Origin: Micromonospora pallida
GTDB lineage: Bacteria > Actinomycetota > Actinomycetes > Mycobacteriales > Micromonosporaceae
Direction: 5' to 3'
Assembly: GCF_900090325.1 (NCBI RefSeq)
Contig: NZ_FMHW01000002.1
Span: forward strand, 4,651,001 to 4,715,000
Length of the DNA stretch: 64,000 bases
Numbering within the stretch: position 1 is the stretch's first letter; every line of letters starts with the position of its first letter. The notes beneath the pieces were generated by a model. That model was not told where the DNA came from, ran no database searches, and was given only the letters and a program-made list of their open reading frames with translations. The position numbers and the translations under genes are program-made. Below are positions 1 through 8,131 of this stretch, piece after piece.

Positions 1-811
1 GCCGGTGCCGACCACCGAGGGCGGTCACGTGCCGGGCGACCACGTGGTGATCAGCGGGTACGGCGCGGCGACCCGCGCCCTCGCCGCCGAGCTGGCCGCC
101 GCCGGGGTGCCGCTGGTCGTCGTCACCCTCAACCCGGACGGGGCCGCCGAGGCGGAGGCCGACGGGCACCGGGTGCTCCGGGGCGACTCGACCCGGCGGC
201 ACATCCTCGACCAGGCGGGAGTGGCGGCGGCCCGGGTGGTGGTGATCCCGGAGGACGAGCCGGAGGACGCGCGCCGGATCGCATCGGTGGTGCGCACCCT
301 GGCACCCGACGCCCGGATCGTGGTACGCCTCGACACGGCCACCGACCTCGCGGAGCTGGTCGCCGCCGGTGTCGACACGGTCGTCCGGAACGACCGGGCC
401 GGCCACACCGCGCTGGGCCGGACCGTGCTGGGTGCGCTGCCGGACGCCGCCGACCGGTTCGCCGCCGCCGAGACGGGACGGTCGGGCCGTACCCGGGTCG
501 ACGTGGACCGGATCGTCGCCTTCCGCCCCGACCCCGGGACGCCCTGCCCGCACACCAGCATGATCCGGCCGGTGCTGCCGTCCGCCCCCGGCTGCGAGGA
601 CTGCCTGCGCGCCGGCACCTCCTGGGTGCATCTGCGGACCTGCCTCACCTGTGGGCACGTCGGCTGTTGCGACTCCTCACCCGAGCGGCACGCCTCCCGG
701 CACCAGCAGGACCAGGACCACCCGATCATGGCCTCGGCCGAGCCGGGCGAGGACTGGGCCTACTGCTACCTCGACGAGACCCTGATCCGCCCGGCGTCCA
801 CACCCGGGTGA
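1..811 (+). CDS. TrkA-N (RCK) and UBP-type zinc finger protein, 5' end probably outside the window
   Basis: The frame is open to the left edge. A GTG at 5 is possible, but the visible protein starts directly at a nucleotide-binding domain, so the true start is probably upstream. The first ~140 residues are a Rossmann TrkA-N/RCK domain (VISGYGAATRALA, then an acidic VTLNPD after strand 2), which binds NAD(H) and gates cation channels or antiporters. The last ~90 residues are a UBP-type zinc finger with spaced Cys and His (CPHT, CEDC, CLTCGHVGCC, RHASRH). In eukaryotes this fold binds free ubiquitin C termini. In actinobacteria it is often fused to antiporter regulatory domains. I infer this is the cytosolic tail of a monovalent cation antiporter or channel whose membrane part lies outside the window. 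A stand-alone RCK protein is the alternative. Confidence 0.7.
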   Translation, partial: PVPTTEGGHVPGDHVVISGYGAATRALAAELAAAGVPLVVVTLNPDGAAEAEADGHRVLRGDSTRRHILDQAGVAAARVVVIPEDEPEDARRIASVVRTLAPDARIVVRLDTATDLAELVAAGVDTVVRNDRAGHTALGRTVLGALPDAADRFAAAETGRSGRTRVDVDRIVAFRPDPGTPCPHTSMIRPVLPSAPGCEDCLRAGTSWVHLRTCLTCGHVGCCDSSPERHASRHQQDQDHPIMASAEPGEDWAYCYLDETLIRPASTPG

Positions 812-888
812 GCTCCGGCGGCAGGGACGGGCAGGGTGCCCGAGGTGCACCCCGCCCCGCCCCGCCGGCCCCGGGAGCGGGTGGGTGG

Positions 889-936
889 TTGGTTGCAGGG
901 TTGCAGGGTTGCCGGGTTGCCGGGTTGCGTGGTTGC
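889..936. repeat. 8-bp tandem repeat (GGGTTGCN)n
   Basis: Six consecutive octamers of the form GGGTTGCA/C/G run directly into the palindromic element at 935. The array lies between the convergent TrkA-N gene and ctaD and appears non-coding. Confidence 0.8.
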
Positions 937-987
937 AGGGGACCCCTGCTCCGCAAAATGCGGTAACAAGGGACCCCTGCTACCACC
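935..987. repeat. dispersed palindromic element, copy 1
   Basis: The copy has GCAGGGGACCCCTGC, then a CCGC-aaaat-GCGG hairpin, then a second ACCCCTGC arm ending TACCACC. The same arrangement recurs at 17249 and 33594. All three copies lie just downstream of a gene, and this one is between convergent genes, so it may act as a bidirectional transcription stop. I saw no transposase or flanking duplication. Confidence 0.8.
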
Positions 988-1047
988 CGAATCCGGCCGC
1001 CCTCGGACGGGGCCGAACAGGCCCGAGGGGGGAGCAGACAACGCGAC

Positions 1048-1080
1048 GGGCGCCGCACCCCGGTCGGGGGTGCGGCGCCC
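1048..1080 (-). terminator. terminator hairpin downstream of ctaD
   Basis: A perfect 13-bp stem (GGGCGCCGCACCC paired with GGGTGCGGCGCCC) with a 7-base loop ends 17 bases beyond the ctaD stop. It has no clear U-tract, which is usual for actinobacterial stem-loop terminators. Confidence 0.8.
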
Positions 1081-1097
1081 GTCGTACGTGCCGGTCG

Positions 1098-2858
1098 TCA
1101 GTTCTTCCGGTCGAGGTCGCTCGCGACGTCCTCGGTGTAGGTGGCTCCGCCGTCGGACTCGCTGGTCAGCGGCTTGGCACCACCCTCGGGCGGCCCGGCC
1201 AGCGACTGGCCGGCGGCCAGCTCGGGGAACTTCGCGTCGAACGCCGGACGCTCGGAGCGGATCCGGGGCATCCGGTCGAAGTTCCGCAGCGGCGGCGGGC
1301 AGCTCGTCGCCCACTCGAGCGAGTTGCCGTGACCCCACGGGTCGTCCACCTCGACCACCGGGCCGGTCTTGTACGACTTCCAGCAGTTGTAGATAAACGG
1401 CAGCGTGGAGATACCGGTGATGAACGCACCGATCGTGGAGATCATGTTGAGCGTGGTGAAGCCGTCGCTGGGCAGGTAGTCGGCGTACCGCCGGGGCATG
1501 CCCTCGTTGCCCAGCCAGTGCTGCACCAGGAAGGTGGTGTGGAAGCCGATCGTCGTCAGCCAGAAGTGCACCTTGCCGAGCCGGTCGTCGAGCATCCGGC
1601 CGAACATCTTCGGGAACCAGAAGTAGATGCCACCGAAGACGGCGAACACGATCGTGCCGAAGAGCACGTAGTGGAAGTGCGCCACCACGAAGTACGAGTC
1701 GTGCAGGTGGAAGTCGATCGGCGGGCTGGCCAGCAGCACACCGGTGAGACCACCGAAGAGGAAGGTGACCAGGAAGCCGAGCGCGAAGAGCATCGGCGTC
1801 TCGAAGCTGATCTGGCCCCGCCACATGGTGCCGATCCAGTTGAAGAACTTCATACCGGTCGGCACGGCGATCAGGAAGCTCAGGAAGCTGAAGAACGGCA
1901 GGAGCACCTGGCCGGTGGAGAACATGTGGTGCGCCCAGACGCTCATCGACAGACCGGCGATGGCGATGGTCGCGGCGACCAGGCCCTTGTAGCCGAAGAT
2001 CGGCTTCCGGGAGAAGACCGGGATGATCTCGGTGATGATGCCGAAGAACGGCAGCGCGATGATGTACACCTCGGGGTGGCCGAAGAACCAGAAGAGGTGC
2101 TGCCACAGCATCGGGCCGCCGGTGTCGGGGCTGAACACGTGCGCGCCGAGGATACGGTCGGCGGCGAGCGCGAAGAGCGCGGCGGCCAGCAGCGGGAAGA
2201 CCAGGATCACCAGGAGGCTGGTGACCAGCATGTTCCAGGTGAAGATCGGCATCCGGAACATGGTCATGCCGGGCGCGCGCAGGGTCAGGATCGTGGTGAT
2301 CAGGTTGACCGCGCCGAGGATGGAGCCGAGACCGGAGATCGCCAGGCCGACGACCCACATGTTGGCGCCGATGCCCGGGGAGTGCGCCTCGGTGCTCAGC
2401 GGGGTGTACGCCGTCCAGCCGAAGTCGGCCGCACCGCCGGGGGTGAGGAAGCCGGCGACGGCCATCGTCCCGCCGAACAGGAAGAGCCAGTAGGCGAAGC
2501 TGTTCAGCCGGGGGAAGGAGACGTCCGGCGCGCCGATCTGCAGCGGCACCACGTAGTTCGCGAAGGCGAACACGATCGGCGTCGCGAAGAAGAGCAGCAT
2601 CACCGTGCCGTGCATGGTGAAGAGCTGGTTGTACTGCTCCGGCGAGAGGAACTGCAGGCCGGGGCGGGCCAGTTCGGCGCGGAGGATCAGGGCCATCAGG
2701 CCACCGATCATGAAGAACGCGAACGCGGTGACCATGTACATGATCCCGATCTGCTTCGCGTCCGTGGTACGCAGCATCCGCGCGATGGCCGAGCCCTTCA
2801 CCGGCTGTCGGACCGGCCAGGGCCGGGTCACAACCGGCTTGGGTGCGACGGTGGTCAC
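1098..2858 (-). CDS. ctaD: cytochrome c oxidase subunit I (aa3-type)
   Basis: This is the catalytic subunit of the terminal oxidase, carrying heme a and the heme a3/CuB site that reduces oxygen while pumping protons in the cytoplasmic membrane. The 586-residue length fits the actinobacterial family. About twelve hydrophobic helices are visible. Diagnostic motifs include [11 protein letters not shown] (heme ligand His), [13 protein letters not shown] (CuB ligand His and the Tyr it cross-links to), the WAHHMF double His and [13 protein letters not shown] (late heme-ligand histidines). I chose the GTG at 2858 over an upstream in-frame ATG at 2951 because GGAGG sits 7 bases before it and the protein then begins [10 protein letters not shown], as in relatives. 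It is transcribed alone, with a strong hairpin after the stop. No other oxidase subunit is in the window. Confidence 0.96.
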   Translation of the reverse strand: MTTVAPKPVVTRPWPVRQPVKGSAIARMLRTTDAKQIGIMYMVTAFAFFMIGGLMALILRAELARPGLQFLSPEQYNQLFTMHGTVMLLFFATPIVFAFANYVVPLQIGAPDVSFPRLNSFAYWLFLFGGTMAVAGFLTPGGAADFGWTAYTPLSTEAHSPGIGANMWVVGLAISGLGSILGAVNLITTILTLRAPGMTMFRMPIFTWNMLVTSLLVILVFPLLAAALFALAADRILGAHVFSPDTGGPMLWQHLFWFFGHPEVYIIALPFFGIITEIIPVFSRKPIFGYKGLVAATIAIAGLSMSVWAHHMFSTGQVLLPFFSFLSFLIAVPTGMKFFNWIGTMWRGQISFETPMLFALGFLVTFLFGGLTGVLLASPPIDFHLHDSYFVVAHFHYVLFGTIVFAVFGGIYFWFPKMFGRMLDDRLGKVHFWLTTIGFHTTFLVQHWLGNEGMPRRYADYLPSDGFTTLNMISTIGAFITGISTLPFIYNCWKSYKTGPVVEVDDPWGHGNSLEWATSCPPPLRNFDRMPRIRSERPAFDAKFPELAAGQSLAGPPEGGAKPLTSESDGGATYTEDVASDLDRKN

Positions 2859-2999
2859 GAGTGGCCTCCGGTTCTCGTTCGTCCCCCTCGGCACGCGCTG
2901 GTAGTTGCGGGCCGTAGTCCGAAGGAAGGATAGTCCCCGGCGGGTTGACACGCCGCGCCGGGTGGCGGGACACGCCCAGCATCCGCCGCTGGTCGGAGG

Positions 3000-4106
3000 T
3001 CAGAGTGGATCGACCAACAGCCGGTAGTGCTCCTGGAAGATGCGTCCACCCCGGCCGCGCAGCAGCGGGTCACGCAGCGCCGGGGGGACGTCCCGCGTGC
3101 GGTCCCGGTCGCGGGTGCGGTCCCGCACCCATTTGGTACGCGGACGGCGGCGGCTCTCGTACGCCATCAGCGCGGCCTCCACGCTGCCCGCGGCGCGCAG
3201 CGACTCGGCGAGCACCACCGCGTCCTCCAGCGCCATCGCCGCGCCCTGGGCCAACGTCGGCGCGGTGGCGTGCGCGGCGTCGCCGACCAGCACCACCCGG
3301 CCGCGGGACCACCGGCCCAACTCGACCTCGTCGGTGAGCCCGACGTGCACCTGATCGAGTGCGTCGAGGACCCGGGGCACCGGCCCGCCGTAGGCGCCGA
3401 ACACCTCACGCAGCCGGGCCATCGGGTCGACCGGCGGCGCGGTGCCGGCCTCGTCGGCGTAGCAGTAGAGCCGTCCGCCGCCGATCGGCATGACCACGAA
3501 CCCGGCCCGCTGACCCAGCAGGGCGGTCCACTCGGCCACCGGTGGACCGCCCCGGACCACCCCGCGGTAGACGATCTGCCCGGCCGGCCGCGCCGGGCCG
3601 CCGAGCGCGGCGAGGGCCCGCACCGTGGACCGGGGGCCGTCCGCGCCGATCACCAGGTCGTACTCGGTGACGGTGCCGTCGGCGAAGGCGACCGTGACCG
3701 CGTCCGCGGTGAGGTCGAGGGTGCGTACCTCGGCCCCGTGCCGGACCGCCCCGCCGGCCCCGGTCAGCAGGACACGGTGCAGGTCGCTGCGGGGCAGCGC
3801 GCGGCACTCGCCGACCCCGGCCCAGAGTCCGGTCAGGTCGACCTCGCAGAGTTCACCGCCGGCGGCGTCGAGGAAACGCTGCCGGTGGATCACCTGCCCG
3901 AGCGGCCGGACCGGCAGGTCGAGGTCGAGCCCGCGCAGCGCGCGGGCGGCGTTGCCGGGCAGGTAGAGACCGCTGTCGGGCAGCTCCGTGGGAGTCCGTT
4001 TCTCGGTGACGTCCGGGCGGAATCCCGCCCTTCGCAACGCCCGAGCCACGGCAAGCCCGGCGATGCCCGCGCCGACGACGAGAATGCGCAGGGGGGATCC
4101 ACCCAT
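3000..4106 (-). CDS. FAD-dependent monooxygenase (PHBH/UbiH-like)
   Basis: A 368-residue flavoprotein hydroxylase of group A. The N terminus holds the FAD-binding GxGxxG (VVGAGIAGLAVARAL). A central VIGADGPRS is the family DG motif. The C-terminal third has VVLVGDAAHATAPTLAQGA, the GD motif that contacts the FAD ribityl chain. Such enzymes hydroxylate small aromatic or polyketide substrates with NAD(P)H and oxygen; the substrate cannot be read from sequence. The start at 4106 is the ATG before GGSPLRILVVGAG, with GGAGG 11 bases upstream; a longer frame to 4166 lacks family similarity. It is monocistronic, 141 bp upstream of ctaD on the same strand, with no biosynthetic neighbours. Confidence 0.88.
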   Translation of the reverse strand: MGGSPLRILVVGAGIAGLAVARALRRAGFRPDVTEKRTPTELPDSGLYLPGNAARALRGLDLDLPVRPLGQVIHRQRFLDAAGGELCEVDLTGLWAGVGECRALPRSDLHRVLLTGAGGAVRHGAEVRTLDLTADAVTVAFADGTVTEYDLVIGADGPRSTVRALAALGGPARPAGQIVYRGVVRGGPPVAEWTALLGQRAGFVVMPIGGGRLYCYADEAGTAPPVDPMARLREVFGAYGGPVPRVLDALDQVHVGLTDEVELGRWSRGRVVLVGDAAHATAPTLAQGAAMALEDAVVLAESLRAAGSVEAALMAYESRRRPRTKWVRDRTRDRDRTRDVPPALRDPLLRGRGGRIFQEHYRLLVDPL

Positions 4107-4259
4107 GCTGGTGTACGCCTCCGAGGGGAGCGGCACGCGTTGAAGGCAAGACACTACTCCCCGCAACCGCCTGGCGGTAGATCCGATCGGATGGTGCGTG
4201 ATCTCCCCTTCAGCCGAGGCGGAGTGGACCTGGAGTTGGATCAGTCCCCACCGGCCGGC

Positions 4260-5054
4260 TCATGGAACGGGGGTGCCGACGGTGTCGATGGCGTGCACCT
4301 CCTCGGGGCTGAGCGAGAAGCCGAAGATGTCGGCGTTGGCCCTGATCCGGGCCGGAGTGACCGACTTGGGGATGACCACGATCCCGTGTTCGACGTGCCA
4401 GCGGAGCACCACCTGGGCCGGGGTGACGCCGTGCGTCTCGGCGATCCGGGTCAGGATTGGGTGGCTGAGGTCGGTGGTCCGGAAGGGGCTGTACCCCTCC
4501 AGCACGATCCCGCGTTCCCGGTGCTCGGCGAGCCGCCGGGCGTCGTACCGCATCGGGCTCCACGGGATCTGGTTGACCGCGGGCGCCTCGGTCGTCGCCA
4601 GGATCAGCTCGTCGAGCTGCGCGGTGGAGTAGTTGCTGACCCCGACGGCGCGGGTCAGCCCGTCGTCGCGGGCCTTCATCACCTGCCGCCACATCCCCAC
4701 GCTGTCCCGTGGACCGGCCGGCGGCCAGTGGATCAGCCACAGGTCGACGTGACCGGTTTCCAGGGCGGCCAGGCTGGCCTCCAGGACGTGCCGTTCCCGC
4801 CCCACCCCGTCCGAAGGGATCTTGGTGGTGACGAAGACGTCGTTCCGGTGCAGTCCGCTGTCCCGGATCGCCTGGCCCACTTCTTTCTCGTTGCCGTACA
4901 TGGTGGCGGTGTCGATGTGCCGGTACCCGGCGGCGAGGGCGGTCCGCACGGCGTCGTAGCCAGCCTGGCCGGACACCTGCCAGGTGCCGAAGCCGAGCAG
5001 CGGCATCCGGACCCGGTCGGGCAGGGCGACGGTGGGTTGGTCGGACGGACTCAT
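4260..5054 (-). CDS. aldo/keto reductase
   Basis: A 264-residue NADPH-dependent oxidoreductase with the AKR barrel. It has GFGTWQVSG near the start, the catalytic tetrad in DTATMYGNE (Asp and Tyr), TTKIPSD (Lys) and LIHWPP (His), and the cofactor-loop segment IPKSVTPARI near the C terminus. It probably reduces aldehydes or ketones to alcohols in the cytosol. An ATG at 5087 would add 11 residues; I prefer the ATG at 5054 because MSPSDQPTVALPD is the usual lead-in, though neither has a good ribosome site. A second AKR with the same motifs is at 32728. It lies 69 bp downstream of the cupin gene on the same strand and may be cotranscribed with it. Confidence 0.92.
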   Translation of the reverse strand: MSPSDQPTVALPDRVRMPLLGFGTWQVSGQAGYDAVRTALAAGYRHIDTATMYGNEKEVGQAIRDSGLHRNDVFVTTKIPSDGVGRERHVLEASLAALETGHVDLWLIHWPPAGPRDSVGMWRQVMKARDDGLTRAVGVSNYSTAQLDELILATTEAPAVNQIPWSPMRYDARRLAEHRERGIVLEGYSPFRTTDLSHPILTRIAETHGVTPAQVVLRWHVEHGIVVIPKSVTPARIRANADIFGFSLSPEEVHAIDTVGTPVP

Positions 5055-5123
5055 GCCGGTGCACGTACCCGCCTGCCCCGGACCCATGCGTCGGCGCCAC
5101 TGACCGGGCCCGACCGCCGTGGG

Positions 5124-5516
5124 TCAGGACGTCGGTGGCTCGTCCCTGCCGGCGGCCTCCATCTCGTCGGCCTCCTCCTTGGTCCGGTGCACCACCTGGT
5201 CGGCGTGCTCCGGGGGGCCGTAGACGGTGTAGAGGACAAGCGGGTTGGGGCCGGTGTTGACGAAGTTGTGCTTCGTGCCGGCCGGTACGACCACCAGGTC
5301 GCCCTGGTTCACGGTCTTCTTCTCACCCGCGACGCGGGCCTCGCCGGTGCCGCTGACGAAGGTCAGGATCTGGTCGACGCCCTCGTGGACCTCCTCGCCG
5401 ATCTCCCCGCCCGGCGGGATCGTCATGATCACCAGCTGGGTCTGTTTCCCGGTCCAGAGCACCCGGCGGAAGTCGGGGCTCTGCTCGGCGACGGTCGCGA
5501 TCGTGTAGTGCTCCAT
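5124..5516 (-). CDS. small cupin-domain protein
   Basis: A 130-residue single-domain cupin. Motif 1 is in PPGGEIGEEVHEGVDQILTF and motif 2 in GDLVVVPAGTKHNFVN, the two metal-coordinating strands. The His-x-His pair of motif 1 is reduced to one His (EEVHEGVDQ), so metal ligation may differ from classic germin-type cupins. The C terminus is charged and probably disordered (HRTKEEADEMEAAGRDE). The function is unknown; relatives bind small ligands or isomerise sugars. The ATG at 5516 was chosen because MEHYTIATVAEQS begins the conserved fold. It is divergent from the pknG operon across a 522-bp gap. Confidence 0.85.
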   Translation of the reverse strand: MEHYTIATVAEQSPDFRRVLWTGKQTQLVIMTIPPGGEIGEEVHEGVDQILTFVSGTGEARVAGEKKTVNQGDLVVVPAGTKHNFVNTGPNPLVLYTVYGPPEHADQVVHRTKEEADEMEAAGRDEPPTS

Positions 5517-6038
5517 GGGCCGCTCATACCCGGCCCCGGGCGCTGTCACGCCGCTACCACCGGATGGTGGACTTTTCCACAGGGGCAGGGTTTGCGGCCC
5601 CCGAAAGGGGCATGATGCAGACTGACCGGCGGGCAGGAACGGGTCGGTCGAGCCAGGTCCCCGCTGGCGTACCGCCGCAGGCTGCGACGGTGGGAGACGG
5701 CCAGAGCGCGGCGACGTGACGATCCATCAGGATCGAAACGGCGCCGCGCGCTCGTGTCCGGCGTCGGCCGCCTCGCAGACCCGGTCCCACCCCGCCCCGA
5801 ACCGGTCCCCCCGCCCCGGCCACCCTCGGTCCGTCCACCCTCGCCCCGGCGGCTCCACGATAAATTTCGCTACCATATCCCGCGCTCCGGTCACACCCCG
5901 AGACCGCCGATCCCCGGTCAGCCGTTGGGCCGGAGGTCGGATATCCGCTCGTCCCGGCACCGCCCGTGGCGCGTGCCACCGCTCGAACAGGCCCCACAAT
6001 GGAGGACTGGTCACCGGTGCGGCAGCGGGAGGACGAGC
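5517..6038. other. intergenic region with the likely promoter of the pknG operon
   Basis: This 522-bp gap separates the divergent cupin and pknG-operon genes. A GTGGA-cttt-TCCAC inverted repeat lies at 5567-5580. An AT-rich patch around 5858-5880 (GATAAATTTCGC, TACCATATCC) stands out in GC-rich surroundings and is the best promoter candidate, which would give a leader of roughly 160 bases. The open frame running through the gap in phase with the next gene has no family similarity and no convincing start. Confidence 0.5.
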
Positions 6039-7160
6039 TTGAGTCAGGAGACTGAGCCGAGCGCGACGACGACGGCCACACCATCGGGCACGCCCCGGTC
6101 CCGGCAGTTCCGGCTCGTCGCGTTGACGGTCGTGCTGGCCGTGCTGGCGGTGGCCCTGGTCCCGATCGTGCTCGGCTTCGGACCACCGACCCGCGACCAG
6201 CTCATGGAGCGGGCCGGCCTGAAGGGCAAACGTGAGCTGCTCATCGGGGTCAAGGACGACCAGCCCGGCATCGCGTTGCAGCTCCCCGGCGGCGGCTGGC
6301 AGGGCTTCGACATCGACATCGCCTACCTGATCGCCAGCTACCTGGACTTCGACCGCAGCCAGGTGGTGCTGCTGCCGATCGAGAGCGAGGACCGGGCCCG
6401 GCGACAGGCCCCGCACAACGACCGGTTCGTCACCGTCGACCTGGTGATCGCCTCGTACAGCATCACCGAGGAGCGGACGAAGGAAGGCGCCACCTTCTCC
6501 GCGCCGTACCTGCACACGGAACAGTCGGTGATCACCCTGGCCGACGAACCCGGGCCGGTGAGCAGCCTGGAGGACCTGCGCGGCCGGCGGGTGTGCACGC
6601 TGACCACCTCGACCTCCCAGGCCCGGCTGCGCGAGGTGGGCGCCGAGGCGCTCGGCCGTAACAAGATCAGCGAGTGTGTCCAGGAGCTGTACGACGGGCA
6701 GGTCGACGCGGTCACCACCGACGCGGCGATCCTGGCCGGATTCGTCACCGCCAGTCAGGACCCGGACGCCTTCCCCGTCGGCCTCAAGCGGGCCAAGCCG
6801 TTGCGGCACTGGGACATCGGGTCGTCCCCACAGGAACGCTGGGGCGTCAACACCGGCCCCAACACGGCCCTCCGCGACCTGGTCGACCTCGCGCTGCACG
6901 CCTCTGCCAAGGACGAGGAGAACAAGGTATGGGAGGAGGCGTACGACGACAACCTCCGCTGGCAGCAGCCGGCCAACCGGCCGCAGTCGGTGGCGGAGGA
7001 GCAGCAGCCCGAGCCGAGGAAGGTGGAGGTACGGCAGTGGCCGTGGGAGAGGTTCGCGCTACCGCTGCCGGGGCACCCCGGACCCCCGCCGTACGCCCCG
7101 GTCCGGGCGTCCGGTCGAGGCGTACGGCGGGGGCGCGGCAGGCGCAGCAGTGGCTGCTGA
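6039..7160 (+). CDS. GlnH-like membrane-anchored solute-binding protein of the pknG operon
   Basis: A 373-residue family 3 extracellular solute-binding protein. Residues ~24-43 are one hydrophobic anchor (LVALTVVLAVLAVALVPIV) rather than the lipobox of mycobacterial GlnH. The binding domain follows, with GFDIDIAYLIASYL, VDLVIASYSITEERT and FSAPYLHTEQSVI typical of amino-acid binders. In Mycobacterium, GlnH senses aspartate and glutamate outside the cell and signals through GlnX to PknG; gene order here suggests the same role. The start is TTG at 6039 with GGGAGGA just upstream; ORFs extending further 5' look non-coding. It is first in a six-gene operon. The last ~60 residues are Pro/Arg-rich and overlap the next gene by 124 bases, an unusually long overlap. 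Confidence 0.85.
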   Translation: MSQETEPSATTTATPSGTPRSRQFRLVALTVVLAVLAVALVPIVLGFGPPTRDQLMERAGLKGKRELLIGVKDDQPGIALQLPGGGWQGFDIDIAYLIASYLDFDRSQVVLLPIESEDRARRQAPHNDRFVTVDLVIASYSITEERTKEGATFSAPYLHTEQSVITLADEPGPVSSLEDLRGRRVCTLTTSTSQARLREVGAEALGRNKISECVQELYDGQVDAVTTDAAILAGFVTASQDPDAFPVGLKRAKPLRHWDIGSSPQERWGVNTGPNTALRDLVDLALHASAKDEENKVWEEAYDDNLRWQQPANRPQSVAEEQQPEPRKVEVRQWPWERFALPLPGHPGPPPYAPVRASGRGVRRGRGRRSSGC

Positions 7161-8131
7161 CCCTCCTCCCCGCGTTCCCCGTCCTGCTGCTGGTGCTGCG
7201 GTTGTGGCAGCTCAGCCGGCAGGACATGCCGACGATGCTGCTGCTGGTGCAGTACGTCAGCCCGCTCGGGATGCTCAGTGCCCTGCTCATCGCGCTGGTG
7301 TGGGCCGGGCCGCTGGCGGTGCTGGTGGTCGGGTTGCTCGGCCGGCTGCTGCGGGTGAGCAACCCGGAGCGGTTCGACCCGGAGCGGTCCCTGCTCGCCT
7401 CCGGCACCGCCCGCACCCCCGGCTGGGTGCTCACCGCCGCCGTCGTCCTGGCCACGCTCACCTGGCAGCTACGTTTCCTCCCGGCGCTGCTGATGCTCGC
7501 CCTCTGGCTGCTCGCCCTGCGCACCCGCTACCTGTACCCCGACCGGCCGCTGCGGATCATGCTGGTCGGCGTGGCGCTGCCGCTGGCGGCGGCCGTGGTG
7601 GCGTACGCCGTGCTGGGGCCGGCCATCTGGGCGGCGGTCCGGGCGGGCGAGTGGAGCACCGTCGCGCTGCTGGCCGTGCCACCGGCCGCCGGCACCGTGC
7701 TCACCGGCCCACTGCCCCCTCGGGTCGCCCCGGCTCTGACCCACTGGCTGGCGTACACCGTCGCCGCGGCGCTCCCGCTGGTGATGGGCGCGGTGTTCCT
7801 GCGGGTGGCCGTCCTGCCCACCGCCGCGATCGAGGTCGCGCCGACGGAGACCGACCGGGCCCCGACGAGCGTGGTGCTCGGGCACATGATCACGGTGACC
7901 GACACGTCCACCGTCATGCTCGACCAGGCCGGCGTCGTGCGGTTCCTGCCCAACGGCCGGGTCCGGACGCAGACCCTCTGCTCCGAGGCGGCCCGGGTCC
8001 CGTTCAGCGTGGTCAGCGTGCACGGCTGGCCGGTCGAGGAGACGACTCTGGACTGGATGATGCCCCGCCGCCCGGTCGCCCCACCCGACCAGCGCTGTTC
8101 CGGCCGGCTGGGTAATGGAGAATCCGGCTGA
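7037..8131 (+). CDS. multi-pass membrane protein of the pknG operon
   Basis: A 364-residue protein with about seven or eight hydrophobic helices, among them LTLLPAFPVLLLVLRLW, GMLSALLIALVWAGPLAVLVV, ALLMLALWLLAL and AAALPLVMGAVFL. A ~70-residue C-terminal part (SVVLGHMITVTDTSTVMLD) may be an external sensory or interaction domain. I recognise no enzyme family. The start is uncertain: GTG at 7037 with GGTGGAGGT just before it is best supported, and later in-frame starts are absent before the first helix. It lies between the binding protein and the kinase, and its stop overlaps the pknG ATG (TGATG), so it is probably a partner in the same sensing pathway. Confidence 0.75.
   Translation: MAVGEVRATAAGAPRTPAVRPGPGVRSRRTAGARQAQQWLLTLLPAFPVLLLVLRLWQLSRQDMPTMLLLVQYVSPLGMLSALLIALVWAGPLAVLVVGLLGRLLRVSNPERFDPERSLLASGTARTPGWVLTAAVVLATLTWQLRFLPALLMLALWLLALRTRYLYPDRPLRIMLVGVALPLAAAVVAYAVLGPAIWAAVRAGEWSTVALLAVPPAAGTVLTGPLPPRVAPALTHWLAYTVAAALPLVMGAVFLRVAVLPTAAIEVAPTETDRAPTSVVLGHMITVTDTSTVMLDQAGVVRFLPNGRVRTQTLCSEAARVPFSVVSVHGWPVEETTLDWMMPRRPVAPPDQRCSGRLGNGESG

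Noticed and set aside
766..2982. 738-residue minus-strand ORF and 682-residue plus-strand ORF across ctaD
   Set aside because: Both are Arg/His/Asp-rich shadow translations of ctaD in other frames; the 1098-2858 frame has the conserved oxidase motifs.
3027..5615. 862-residue plus-strand ORF
   Set aside because: It is antisense to the FAD monooxygenase, aldo/keto reductase and cupin genes and shows no family motifs; long open frames on the wrong strand are normal at this GC content.
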